41,314 nucleotides of DNA from Synechococcus sp. 8F6 (GTDB taxonomy: Bacteria > Cyanobacteriota > Cyanobacteriia > PCC-6307 > Cyanobiaceae), in the NCBI RefSeq assembly GCF_002252665.1, contig NZ_NQKZ01000017.1, forward strand, positions 1 to 41,314, given 5' to 3'. The notes under the pieces are model-generated. The model saw only the letters and a list, made by a program, of their open reading frames with translations, made no database searches and was not told the origin of the DNA. Shown piece after piece: positions 14,704 to 24,586 of this stretch. The position numbers and the translations under genes are program-made. Position 1 is the stretch's first letter, and each line of letters begins with the position of its first letter.

Positions 14704-15555
14704 TTGGTTCCCCGTCTACGTCGCGTTCTATACGCCTTCGGCCCTGTTCTGATCATTGCCAGTCACTTCGGCTGCCTGCTGCTCCTCTGGACCGGGCTCA
14801 GCGTCGGGGCAGCCCTCTGGGGCTTGGGTCTTTACCTGGTGCGCATGCTCGCCACCACGGCGATTTACCACCGCCTGATCACCCATGCCAGCTATCGCGC
14901 CGCCCGACCGGTGGTCTGGATCGGGGCCGCGGTGGCGGCCTCGGCTGGTCAGATGGGGCCGAGCTGGTGGAAGGCCCATCACCAGGAGCACCACCGCCAC
15001 GTCGATACGGCCGCCGATCCCCACACCCCCCTGGCGCCCTCGGCGGGATGGCGAGGCCTGTGGCGCTCCCAGGTGGGGTGGTTGCTGAGCTCCAGCTTCT
15101 TTCCGGCCAGCCTGCCGGCCGACGTGGAGGCGGATCCAGTGCTGCGACTGATCGATCGGCTCCATTTCGTGCCGGCACTGTTGTTGGCTGGCCTGTCCTG
15201 GCAACTGGGGGGTCTGCCTTGGCTGGCAGCCTTCTGCCTCAGCACCACGGTGCTGTTCCACGGTGTGGCCAGTGTCAATTCCCTGGCCCACCTGCTCGGG
15301 GATCAGCCCTTTGCCACCGGTGATGCCAGCCGCAACAACGGCTTTGTGGCGCTGATCACGCTCGGTGAGGGTTGGCACAATCTCCACCATGCCTTCCAGG
15401 CGTCAGTGCGCCAGGGCATCACCCTGCACGCTGGTCGCCCACGGCTGCTGATCGATCCCACCTACCGCTTCATTCGCCTGCTGGAGCGTTGTGGTTGGGC
15501 CTGGGATCTGCGCGTGCCGAGTCAACGTGCCCTACTGGCCCGCGCCGCTGACTGA
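14704..15555 (+). CDS. desC: Delta-9-type acyl-lipid/acyl-CoA fatty acid desaturase
   Basis: 283 residues from TTG 14704, chosen for the AGGAGA ribosome-binding site just upstream. The three di-iron histidine boxes are present: HRLITH (from about residue 56), HQEHHRH (about 92-98) and HNLHH (about 225). Box 1 is usually HRLLTH, so the change is conservative. Membrane helices lie before box 1 and between boxes 2 and 3. The family introduces the first double bond into membrane acyl chains, on the thylakoid or plasma membrane. The symbol is given at family level; picocyanobacteria often have more than one such gene. Confidence 0.87.
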   Translation: MVPRLRRVLYAFGPVLIIASHFGCLLLLWTGLSVGAALWGLGLYLVRMLATTAIYHRLITHASYRAARPVVWIGAAVAASAGQMGPSWWKAHHQEHHRHVDTAADPHTPLAPSAGWRGLWRSQVGWLLSSSFFPASLPADVEADPVLRLIDRLHFVPALLLAGLSWQLGGLPWLAAFCLSTTVLFHGVASVNSLAHLLGDQPFATGDASRNNGFVALITLGEGWHNLHHAFQASVRQGITLHAGRPRLLIDPTYRFIRLLERCGWAWDLRVPSQRALLARAAD

Positions 15556-15556
15556 G

Positions 15557-15778
15557 TCAGATGGCTCCGGCCACCAGGCTCAGCTGCAGCCAGCAGCCGC
15601 CTGGGGCCAGCTTCTCGACCACCATGCTCTGGAGGTGGTCGTTGGCCGCCAGGTGGGCAAAGGTGTCGGCGTCATCGCGGGTGTTGAAACGGGCCGCCTG
15701 CACCTGCAGCGGCACACTCTGCTCGCGCTCGACGACAGCGCGAACGCGATAACGACCCGAAGCGATGGGATCATCCAT
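15557..15778 (-). CDS. Small conserved-type hypothetical protein, 73 aa
   Basis: ATG 15778. Beta-rich start YRVRAVVEREQSVPLQVQAA followed by helix DADTFAHLAANDHLQSMVVE and a final strand WLQLSLVAG: a small ferredoxin-like or RRM-shaped fold can be imagined. Its stop faces the desaturase stop one base apart, so the two are tightly convergent. No function known to me. Confidence 0.7.
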   Translation of the reverse strand: MDDPIASGRYRVRAVVEREQSVPLQVQAARFNTRDDADTFAHLAANDHLQSMVVEKLAPGGCWLQLSLVAGAI

Positions 15779-15865
15779 GAGGCAATTCTGAGTCCCTTTA
15801 GCTGGAATCGCGACGGCCTTTAGGGTTTTCGCGACATTGCGAGCGAGGTGCCACAGAACGATCGC

Positions 15866-16987
15866 TTAGCGGGTGGGGACTTGGCGCCCCTTCCAGTTGA
15901 TTGAGCCTCGCTCCAGGTTGAGAATCGCCAGCAGGAACACCCCGAGGAAAAACAGCACCGGCACGGGGAACACCAGGTTGATCCAGCCAAAGGTGCCAAG
16001 GCGTCGGGTGATCACCAGCAGCTGCAGGGCATAACCGACGTAGACCAGCAGGTTGGGGGCCAGGGCGGGATCGCCCACCATGGGCCAGTGCAGGACGGCA
16101 GCAGGCAGGCACCAGGCGGCCCAGAACAGCCCTGAGAGCCACAGGAGCACCCCGACCATCCAGGGCCAGCGCACCTCGCCGGCTGCGGTGGCGAAGTTCT
16201 TGTCGAAGCCCACCACCATGTCGCTCAGGCCGCCCGGATACATGCGGTAAGCCAGGCTGCCGTGGCCGAGAAACGCGCTCACCGGCAAGCCGGCGGCCTC
16301 GTAACGATGGGCGAGGAACCAGTCCTCCACCACTTTCCCGGCCACCGAGGCATGGCCGCCGATGCGCCCATAATCGCTGCGGCTGGTCACCATTGCTGGC
16401 CCAAAGGCCACCCCCACCCGCGGCCCCAGGGGCACCGCCATCAGCCCCACCAGGTTGAACAGCACCGACAGTTGCTCGTAGGGCTGTTCAGTGCGGTGAA
16501 ACGGCTGCACCGACACCAACCCGCCGTACTGCTGGTGGTTGGCCACCAGCTGGGCCAGAAACGTGGGGCGGGGCTCGGTGTCGGCATCGAGGAACACCAA
16601 CAGATCTCCCTGGCTGCGGTTGGCCCCCTGTTGCAAGGCCCAGGTTTTGCTGCACCAGCCTTGCGGCAGCGGTGCCGAAGCCAGCACCGTGACGCCGGCG
16701 GCGTGGGCGATGGCGGCGTGGGCGATGGCGGCGTGGGCGATGGCGGCGGTGTCGTCGCTGGAGTGGTCGTCAATGACGATCACCTCGAGGGGGTGCAGGC
16801 TTTGGGCGGCTAGGGCTGCCAGCAGCTGGGGCAGGGTGAGTGCCTCATTGCGAGCGGGGATCAGAACCGACACCCGGGGCTGCCCTATGGGCGTGAATTC
16901 GGGTAGGGCCGGCATGCGCAGGCACAGAAACCAGCCCAGCAGCCAGCGCACCAGCAGGGAAATGGCCAGGAGATCGGGGGAGGGCAT
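15866..16987 (-). CDS. GT2 glycosyltransferase, CrtQ-like
   Basis: 373 residues. N-terminal helix, then SVLIPARNEALTLPQ, VIVIDDHSSDDTA, GWCSKTWALQQGA, the metal-binding DAD of LLVFLDADTEPRP, and AGKVVEDWFLAHRYE; three C-terminal membrane helices ending NLERGSINWKGR. The GWxxKxWA and KVVED blocks mark the 4,4'-diaponeurosporenoate glycosyltransferase-like (CrtQ) group, so a carotenoid or lipid acceptor is likely. After the DDHSSDDT motif there is a perfect AIAHA triplet repeat from a 15-bp DNA repeat. It lies 19 bases after the lipase-like gene and is probably co-transcribed with it. Confidence 0.83.
   Translation of the reverse strand: MPSPDLLAISLLVRWLLGWFLCLRMPALPEFTPIGQPRVSVLIPARNEALTLPQLLAALAAQSLHPLEVIVIDDHSSDDTAAIAHAAIAHAAIAHAAGVTVLASAPLPQGWCSKTWALQQGANRSQGDLLVFLDADTEPRPTFLAQLVANHQQYGGLVSVQPFHRTEQPYEQLSVLFNLVGLMAVPLGPRVGVAFGPAMVTSRSDYGRIGGHASVAGKVVEDWFLAHRYEAAGLPVSAFLGHGSLAYRMYPGGLSDMVVGFDKNFATAAGEVRWPWMVGVLLWLSGLFWAAWCLPAAVLHWPMVGDPALAPNLLVYVGYALQLLVITRRLGTFGWINLVFPVPVLFFLGVFLLAILNLERGSINWKGRQVPTR
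16701..16745 (-). repeat. 15-bp tandem repeat (x3) inside glycosyltransferase gene
   Basis: Three identical copies of GCGTGGGCGATGGCG on the plus strand. Read in the gene they encode the repeated AIAHA pentapeptide in a loop after the nucleotide-binding DDHSSDDT motif. The length is a multiple of three, so copy-number change would keep the frame. Confidence 0.88.
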
Positions 16988-17006
16988 GGCATTCAGGGAG
17001 GCTCGC

Positions 17007-17603
17007 TCATGGGCGCAGCAGCTCGGCCACCAGGGGCTCCAGGGCCGCCGGATGGCGCATCAGCTGCTGGTGGGTGCGCACAGGTAACGCCTCGCGCGGC
17101 CCAACCGGCAGAACGGCTCGCCAGCCCGGCAGCACCATCAGGTCACGGCTGCAGTAGTAGCTGTGGCACTCCACGTCACGGAGGCCGTCGAGGTTTTGGT
17201 TGAGTTGGCTCAGCAATGGGCTGCCCCACTTCATGTCGGCGATGCTGGCCAGCAGCCAGCGGGGCCAGGGCTGGGCCGTGAGCGTGCCCCGCTGCGGACT
17301 GCCCACGCTGATGAAGCGACGGGTGCGGCGATGGCCGCCCAGCAGCTGGATCCAGGTGCGACCGATGACCCCACCCATCGAGAAGCCCAGCAGGTCGATG
17401 GGGGTGTCGGGGCCGAAGGCGGCTTCGATGTGGCTGCCGAGCTGGCTGGCCAGTTGGGGGATCGGTGTACTGCCGAGCCCATGGGGCAGGTGGGGGATGA
17501 GCAGGGGCGTCCGCCGATCGCCCAGGGTCTGCTGGAGGCGATGGAACAGCCTGGGGCTATCCCACAGCCCGTGCACCAGCACCAGAGGGGGGTGGGTAGC
17601 CAT
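17007..17603 (-). CDS. Lipase-like alpha/beta hydrolase
   Basis: 198 residues, short for the fold. PLVLVHGLWDSPRLFHRLQ (HG oxyanion motif), nucleophile elbow GFSMGGVIGR with the active Ser, and SVGSPQRGTLTA after it, the pattern of triacylglycerol lipase/EstA-like hydrolases. A later H (THQQLMRHP) is a candidate for the catalytic His. No signal peptide, so cytoplasmic. First gene of a two-gene minus-strand unit with the CrtQ-like glycosyltransferase. Confidence 0.82.
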   Translation of the reverse strand: MATHPPLVLVHGLWDSPRLFHRLQQTLGDRRTPLLIPHLPHGLGSTPIPQLASQLGSHIEAAFGPDTPIDLLGFSMGGVIGRTWIQLLGGHRRTRRFISVGSPQRGTLTAQPWPRWLLASIADMKWGSPLLSQLNQNLDGLRDVECHSYYCSRDLMVLPGWRAVLPVGPREALPVRTHQQLMRHPAALEPLVAELLRP

Positions 17604-17637
17604 GCTCCAAGGCTAGGAAGCTTCCAGGCTCAGCATC

Positions 17638-17663
17638 AAAAAACCGCCCCCTGGGGAGCGGTT
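17638..17663 (-). terminator. Rho-independent terminator of the RRM gene
   Basis: Read on the minus strand: AACCGC-TCCCC-A-GGGGG-CGGTT then a run of T. GC-rich stem of about 11 bp with a tiny loop followed by six T, between the RRM gene (stop at 17737) and the lipase-like gene start (17603). Confidence 0.85.
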
Positions 17664-17736
17664 GGGATATCAGCGTTGGGATCCGGACGAAACCCGAATC
17701 CTGCAAAAAAGGTGAGCTGAATAGGTGAGCTGAAGC

Positions 17737-18105
17737 TCAGTAACGGCCGCCGCCGCCACCGCCGTAGCCGCCGCCACCACCACCACCACCACCGCCATAG
17801 CCGCCGCCGCCGCCGCCGCCGCCGCCGAAATCGCGGCGACCGCCACCACCACCACCGCCACTGCCGCGGGGCTCGGCCTTGTTGACGCGGATGGCGCGAC
17901 CCATCCACTCGACGTCCTGAAGATCGTCGATGGCCTTGGTTTCCTCAGCCTCGTTGGCCATCTCGACGAAGGCGAAACCGCGCTTGCGGCCGGTGTCGCG
18001 GTCGAGGGGAAGGCTGCACTTGCTCACCTGTCCGTATTGGCTGAACAGGTGCTGGACATCTTCCGCTTCTGCATCGAAGGAAAGATTGCCGACGTAAATG
18101 GTCAT
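17737..18105 (-). CDS. Glycine-rich RRM RNA-binding protein (Rbp type)
   Basis: 122 residues. A single RRM at 1-80 with RNP2 IYVGNL (3-8) and RNP1 RGFAFVEM (42-49), followed by a Gly-rich tail from about residue 82 interrupted by Arg/Tyr (RRDFGG, GGYGG). This is the plan of the cyanobacterial Rbp family, in which several members are cold-induced or direct mRNAs to thylakoid membranes. A 5' leader of about 75 bases and a strong terminator frame the gene, so it is monocistronic. The GGN-rich tail DNA is prone to length change. Confidence 0.93.
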   Translation of the reverse strand: MTIYVGNLSFDAEAEDVQHLFSQYGQVSKCSLPLDRDTGRKRGFAFVEMANEAEETKAIDDLQDVEWMGRAIRVNKAEPRGSGGGGGGGRRDFGGGGGGGGGYGGGGGGGGGGYGGGGGGRY

Positions 18106-18181
18106 GAACTCAGAAACTATGAATCGATCCTTCGACGGCCCAACAGAAAGTGGTCAGCTCGCTAGAGAGAAATCTTTGAAT

Positions 18182-18212
18182 CATCAACAATCCTACAGCG
18201 TTCGAGGCCAGG
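18182..18212 (-). promoter_or_regulatory. Candidate promoter of the RRM gene
   Basis: On the minus strand TGTAGGAT (plus 18190-18197) is an extended -10 box; it would start transcription near 18182 and give a leader of about 75 bases before ATG 18105. No good -35 box is seen. The long leader is in line with cold-shock mRNAs, but this is inferred. Confidence 0.4.
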
Positions 18213-18267
18213 CCACCGAATCCTCGAATCTTGGCTAGGCATGTAGGGCTCCACGCCCTGCCCTGCC

Positions 18268-18432
18268 ATGTCGAAAGCTCAGCTCACCGCCTTCATGGTC
18301 AAGGTGGACGCCGATGCGGCCCTCAAGGCCCGGGTCGACGCGGCCGGCAGTGTTGATGCCGTTGTGGCGATTGCCCTGGAGCAGGGGCATGTCTTTTCCC
18401 CGGCGTCCTGGAGCCGCGCCCAACGGGCCTGA
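18268..18432 (+). CDS. Orphan Nif11-domain peptide, 54 aa
   Basis: ATG 18268, stop 18430-18432. The sequence fits a Nif11 domain: SKAQLTAFMVKVDADAALKA, then SVDAVVAIALEQGHVFSPAS ending W-S-R-A-Q-R-A. In the family the start S-x-x-Q-L-x-x-F and the V-V-A-I-A-x-x-x-G-x-x-F-S block are hallmarks. Nif11 domains are leader regions of prochlorosin-type RiPP precursors, but there is no double-Gly cut site and no Cys/Ser/Thr-rich core here, and no LanM-like gene in the window. It is therefore a stand-alone Nif11 protein of unknown job. It faces the convergent potassium channel gene 15 bases downstream. Confidence 0.72.
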   Translation: MSKAQLTAFMVKVDADAALKARVDAAGSVDAVVAIALEQGHVFSPASWSRAQRA

Positions 18433-18447
18433 CAAGCCAACCGGCCG

Positions 18448-19581
18448 TTAGTTGGTCATCACGTCCACGCTTTTGAGGGCGGGGCCCAGTAGCCGGCCGA
18501 AGGCCTCGAGTTGAGGCTGACTGCCCAACACCACCAGCGTCTGGCCCGGTGCCAGGCGGGTGTCACTGCTGGGGTTGGCGATCAGCTCGGGTTCTTCGGG
18601 GCTGTAAGTCGCCCCGCGGTATTGGCGGGTGGCCCCATCCTCGCTGCGTCGGGGGGGCACGATCGCCAGCACAAGGGCGCCGGTGCGGGCACCGAGTTGG
18701 AGGTCGGCCAGGGAGGCCCCATTGAGGGGCCCCAGGTCAGCAGCATCACTGCTGAGCAGAAACTCCTCCACCTCGCAGCCTGAGCCCGCCAGCAGATCCA
18801 TGAAGCTCACGGCCAGGGGGCGCAGGGCCTTGGCTGCCATGGTGCGGCCACCACTCACAAAAGGGCTGACCACCTGGTCGGCGCCGGCGAGGCGCAGCTT
18901 GCGCTCAGCTTCTTCACTGTCGGAGCGGGCGATCAGGCGGCAGTTGGGCGCGATGCCGCGGGCGCTGAGCACCACGTAGAGGTTGGAGGCGTTGTTGGGC
19001 AGGGCTGCCACCAGCGCCCGGCAGCGGTGGATGCCTGCCTCCAGCAGCGTTTCGTCCAAGGTGGCGTCGGCCATCAGCACTGGAAGCCCACGCTCTTCGG
19101 CGGCTTCCCGCCGCTCGGCGTCCATCTCCACCACCAGCATGGGAACGTTCTCCCTGGTGAGCTGTTCGGCGATCTCGTGGCCGATGCGGCCGTAGCCGCA
19201 GAGGATCACATGGTTGTGCATGGATTGCAGCCAGCGGCGGAAACGGCGCTCGCGCAGGCGCCGGAAGTACCCGGATTCAGACAGCCCCAACACGCCCTGG
19301 ATGCTGATCTGCACCACCACCAGGCCGCCCAGGATGAGCAGGGTGGTAACCAGGCGCCCGTTGGCGCTGAGGATCTGGGTGTGGCCATCACTGAAGCCCA
19401 GGGTGCTGAGGGTGATCAGCACCATCCAGTAGCTGTCCCCCCAGTCCCAGCCTTCGCTGAGGCGGTAGCCGAGGGCGCCAGCGTTGACCAGCAGAGCCAG
19501 GGCAAGGGGCGCCCGCCAGGGTTTGCGGTTGCGCGTGGAGGGTGGTCTTTGGGTGGCGTAAAGCCAGGGACGCTTGGGCAT
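18448..19581 (-). CDS. Potassium channel with TrkA-N/RCK domain, atypical filter
   Basis: 377 residues: one membrane helix (about 25-40), pore loop, second helix (75-95), then an RCK part with Rossmann motif ILCGYGRIGHEIAEQL, and a TrkA-C-like end (LAPGQTLVVLGSQPQLE). Architecture as in MthK-type channels. The pore reads TLSTLGFSDGH (T60-L-G-F-S-D65), where K+ channels have T-V-G-Y-G-D: the second Gly is Ser. Ion selectivity is thus uncertain. The gene is divergent from chlN, with 151 bases between them. Confidence 0.85.
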   Translation of the reverse strand: MPKRPWLYATQRPPSTRNRKPWRAPLALALLVNAGALGYRLSEGWDWGDSYWMVLITLSTLGFSDGHTQILSANGRLVTTLLILGGLVVVQISIQGVLGLSESGYFRRLRERRFRRWLQSMHNHVILCGYGRIGHEIAEQLTRENVPMLVVEMDAERREAAEERGLPVLMADATLDETLLEAGIHRCRALVAALPNNASNLYVVLSARGIAPNCRLIARSDSEEAERKLRLAGADQVVSPFVSGGRTMAAKALRPLAVSFMDLLAGSGCEVEEFLLSSDAADLGPLNGASLADLQLGARTGALVLAIVPPRRSEDGATRQYRGATYSPEEPELIANPSSDTRLAPGQTLVVLGSQPQLEAFGRLLGPALKSVDVMTN

Positions 19582-19651
19582 GGGATCTGGACCCGGTGCT
19601 CCAGATCACTCGGCTCAGGGTACGGGCAGTGTCCTGTTGCCGTCTGGTTGA

Positions 19652-20998
<1,347 letters not shown>

Positions 20999-21049
20999 GC
21001 GCCGGCTGCATCCCGCCGCCGCCGCCGCCCCCTCCTGTTCTTCCCTCCC

Positions 21050-22684
21050 ATGGAACTCACCCTCTGGACCTACGAAGGCCCGCCCCATGTGGGCGCCATG
21101 CGCATCGCCACATCGATGGAGGGAGTGCACTACGTGTTGCATGCCCCCCAGGGCGACACCTACGCCGACCTGCTGTTCACGATGATCGAGCGGCGCGACA
21201 AGCGCCCGCCTGTCACCTACACCACCTTCCAGGCCCGCGACCTGGGCGGCGACACCGCCGAGTTGGTGAAGCGCTCGATCAGCGAAGCGGTGGCGCGCTT
21301 CCAGCCGGAGGCCCTGCTGGTGGGCGAGAGCTGCACCGCCGAGCTGATCCAAGACCAACCAGGCGCTCTGGCAGGCGGCATGGACCTGGGCGGCATTCCG
21401 GTGGTGAATCTCGAGCTGCCCGCCTATTCCAAAAAAGAGAACTGGGGGGCCGCTGAAACCCTCTATCAACTGGTGCGGGGCCTGCTGAAGGCCCAGCTGC
21501 CCTCGCCTGGCTTTGCCAAGCCCTCGCCCCAGCGCTGGCGTGACGAGGGCCGGCGGCCGCGGGTGAATCTGCTGGGGCCGTCGCTGCTCGGTTTTCGCTG
21601 TCGTGACGACGTGCGCGAAATCACGGCCCTGCTGGCGGAGTACGGCGTCGAGGTGGCCGTGGTGGCGCCCCTGGGCGCCCGCCCCGCCGATTTGCAGCGC
21701 ATCCCCACGGCCGACGCCAACGTGTGCCTTTATCCCGAGGTGGCGGGTTCGGTGTGCAGCTGGCTGGAGCGCAGCTTCGGCATGGCCACGGTGCGCACCG
21801 TGCCGATCGGCATCGGCGCCACCGCCAGTTTCCTGCGGGAGTTGCACCAGCTGCTGGGCCTGGAGCTTCCCGCTGCGCTGCAGCCTGGAGCCGATGGCAC
21901 CTGCGCCGCCGAACGGCGCTCGCGGCTGCCCTGGTATTCGCGCTCGGTGGATTCCACCTATCTCACCGGCAAGCGGGTGTTCATCTTTGGCGATGCCACC
22001 CACGCCATCGCGGCGGCCCGGATCGCCAGCCGGGAGCTGGGCTTCCAGGTGGTGGGTTTGGGCAGCTACAGCCGCGAGCAGGCCCGAGAGCTGCGGGCCG
22101 CAGCCGCCGAGCTGGGCCTCGAGGCCCTGATCAGCGACGACTACCTCGCTGTAGAGGCGGCCATGGCGGCGGCAGCGCCGGAGCTGGTGCTCGGCACCCA
22201 GATGGAGCGCCACAGCGCCAAGCGCCTCGGCATCCCCTGCGCGGTGATCAGCGCGCCGCTGCACGTGCAGGACGTGCCGGCCCGCTATTCCCCCCAGATG
22301 GGCTGGGAGGGGGCCAACGTGATATTCGATGCCTGGGTGCACCCGCTGATGATGGGGTTGGAGGAGCACCTGATCGGCATGTTCCGGCACGATTTTGAAT
22401 TCGTGGATGGTCACCTCAGCCACCTGGAGGGGGCCAGCGCCCCCACCCGGCCGGCTGAGGCCGAACCCGCCCGTGACCAGGCCGCGGCGACGCCGGTTGC
22501 AACCGCGCTTCCCGGCCATGGTGAGCTGGTGTGGAGCCCAGACGGTGAGGCGGAGCTGGCCAAGATCCCCTTCTTCGTGCGGGGCAAGGTGCGCAAGAAC
22601 ACCGAGGCCTATGCCCGCGAGCGTGGGTTGGAGGTGATCGACAGCGAAGCCCTTTATGAGGCGAAGGCCCACTTCAGCTCCTGA
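21050..22684 (+). CDS. chlB: Light-independent protochlorophyllide reductase subunit B
   Basis: 544 residues, full length. ChlB supplies the fourth ligand of the shared [4Fe-4S] cluster, Asp36, seen in [13 protein letters not shown], which is unusual among nitrogenase-like enzymes. [16 protein letters not shown] and [17 protein letters not shown] are typical. A linker of low complexity rich in Ala/Pro (around residues 460-490) precedes the C-terminal domain ([19 protein letters not shown]). Follows chlN and is separated from chlL by 227 bases. Confidence 0.97.
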   Translation: MELTLWTYEGPPHVGAMRIATSMEGVHYVLHAPQGDTYADLLFTMIERRDKRPPVTYTTFQARDLGGDTAELVKRSISEAVARFQPEALLVGESCTAELIQDQPGALAGGMDLGGIPVVNLELPAYSKKENWGAAETLYQLVRGLLKAQLPSPGFAKPSPQRWRDEGRRPRVNLLGPSLLGFRCRDDVREITALLAEYGVEVAVVAPLGARPADLQRIPTADANVCLYPEVAGSVCSWLERSFGMATVRTVPIGIGATASFLRELHQLLGLELPAALQPGADGTCAAERRSRLPWYSRSVDSTYLTGKRVFIFGDATHAIAAARIASRELGFQVVGLGSYSREQARELRAAAAELGLEALISDDYLAVEAAMAAAAPELVLGTQMERHSAKRLGIPCAVISAPLHVQDVPARYSPQMGWEGANVIFDAWVHPLMMGLEEHLIGMFRHDFEFVDGHLSHLEGASAPTRPAEAEPARDQAAATPVATALPGHGELVWSPDGEAELAKIPFFVRGKVRKNTEAYARERGLEVIDSEALYEAKAHFSS

Positions 22685-23811
<1,127 letters not shown>

Positions 23812-23821
23812 ACCCAGGTCC

Positions 23822-24586
23822 GTGCCCATCTCGGAGCCCAATTCTCCCGAGCGCTGGCTGGCCCACTGGCGGGAGCCCTATCTGCTGCTGATTGAGGCCA
23901 GCTGGCCTCAGTTTCTGCTGCTGGTCACCGCGGCCTATGTGCTGATCCATCTGCTGTTTGCGGCCCTTTACCTGCTTGACCCGACGGGGATCGGGGGCCT
24001 GTCCGGCGGCATGGCTCTGCCGCTTCAGGCTTTTTTCTTCTCCGTGGAGACCATGGCCACGATCGGCTACGGGGTGATCTACCCCCTCAGCCACTGGGTG
24101 CATGTGGTGATGACCCTGGAAGCGCTGGCCGGGCTGATCCTGGTGGCCCTGATCACCGGCCTCTCCTTTGCCCGTTTCTCGCGGATGCCCCACTGCATCC
24201 GCTTCGCTGAGACGGTGCAGGTTGTCTCGGTGGAGGGCACTCCGGCCCTGCTGATCGGCCTGAACAGCAAGCGCCGCAACACGATCCTGGATGTCAGGGT
24301 TCAGGCTGTCTGGAAGCACGCCGGTGCCGGGGGGCTCACCGAGTACGAGCCGTTGCCGCTGCAGCTCCCCGATGGCCTGCCCCTGCAGGAGCAGCTCACC
24401 CTCGTCCACCGGTTGGATCCGCAGCGGCCGTTGCAGGGGCTAGAGGGCGCCTTGCTGATCAGCTTCAGCGGCGTGGACGCCACCCTGGAGCGCCCGTTCC
24501 ATGCGGCCCATCTGTATGACGCCAGCCAGATTCTCTGGCGTGAGCTGCCCCCTACTCCCCTTGCCAGCCCTGCTCCCAGCCCTTGA
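23822..24586 (+). CDS. Inward-rectifier (KirBac-like) potassium channel
   Basis: 254 residues from GTG 23822. Two membrane helices flank a canonical filter [12 protein letters not shown] (78-89, TIGYG 80-84). After the inner helix an immunoglobulin-like cytoplasmic domain follows with [17 protein letters not shown], typical of Kir proteins, and an [17 protein letters not shown] segment. Cyanobacterial KirBac channels can help set membrane potential. The frame ends inside the 3' end of the opposite RND gene (35-base overlap). Its close spacing after chlL suggests read-through. Confidence 0.87.
   Translation: MPISEPNSPERWLAHWREPYLLLIEASWPQFLLLVTAAYVLIHLLFAALYLLDPTGIGGLSGGMALPLQAFFFSVETMATIGYGVIYPLSHWVHVVMTLEALAGLILVALITGLSFARFSRMPHCIRFAETVQVVSVEGTPALLIGLNSKRRNTILDVRVQAVWKHAGAGGLTEYEPLPLQLPDGLPLQEQLTLVHRLDPQRPLQGLEGALLISFSGVDATLERPFHAAHLYDASQILWRELPPTPLASPAPSP

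Noticed and set aside
17740-17880. GGN-rich DNA as a satellite repeat
   Set aside because: It encodes the glycine-rich tail normal for Rbp proteins and keeps the frame.
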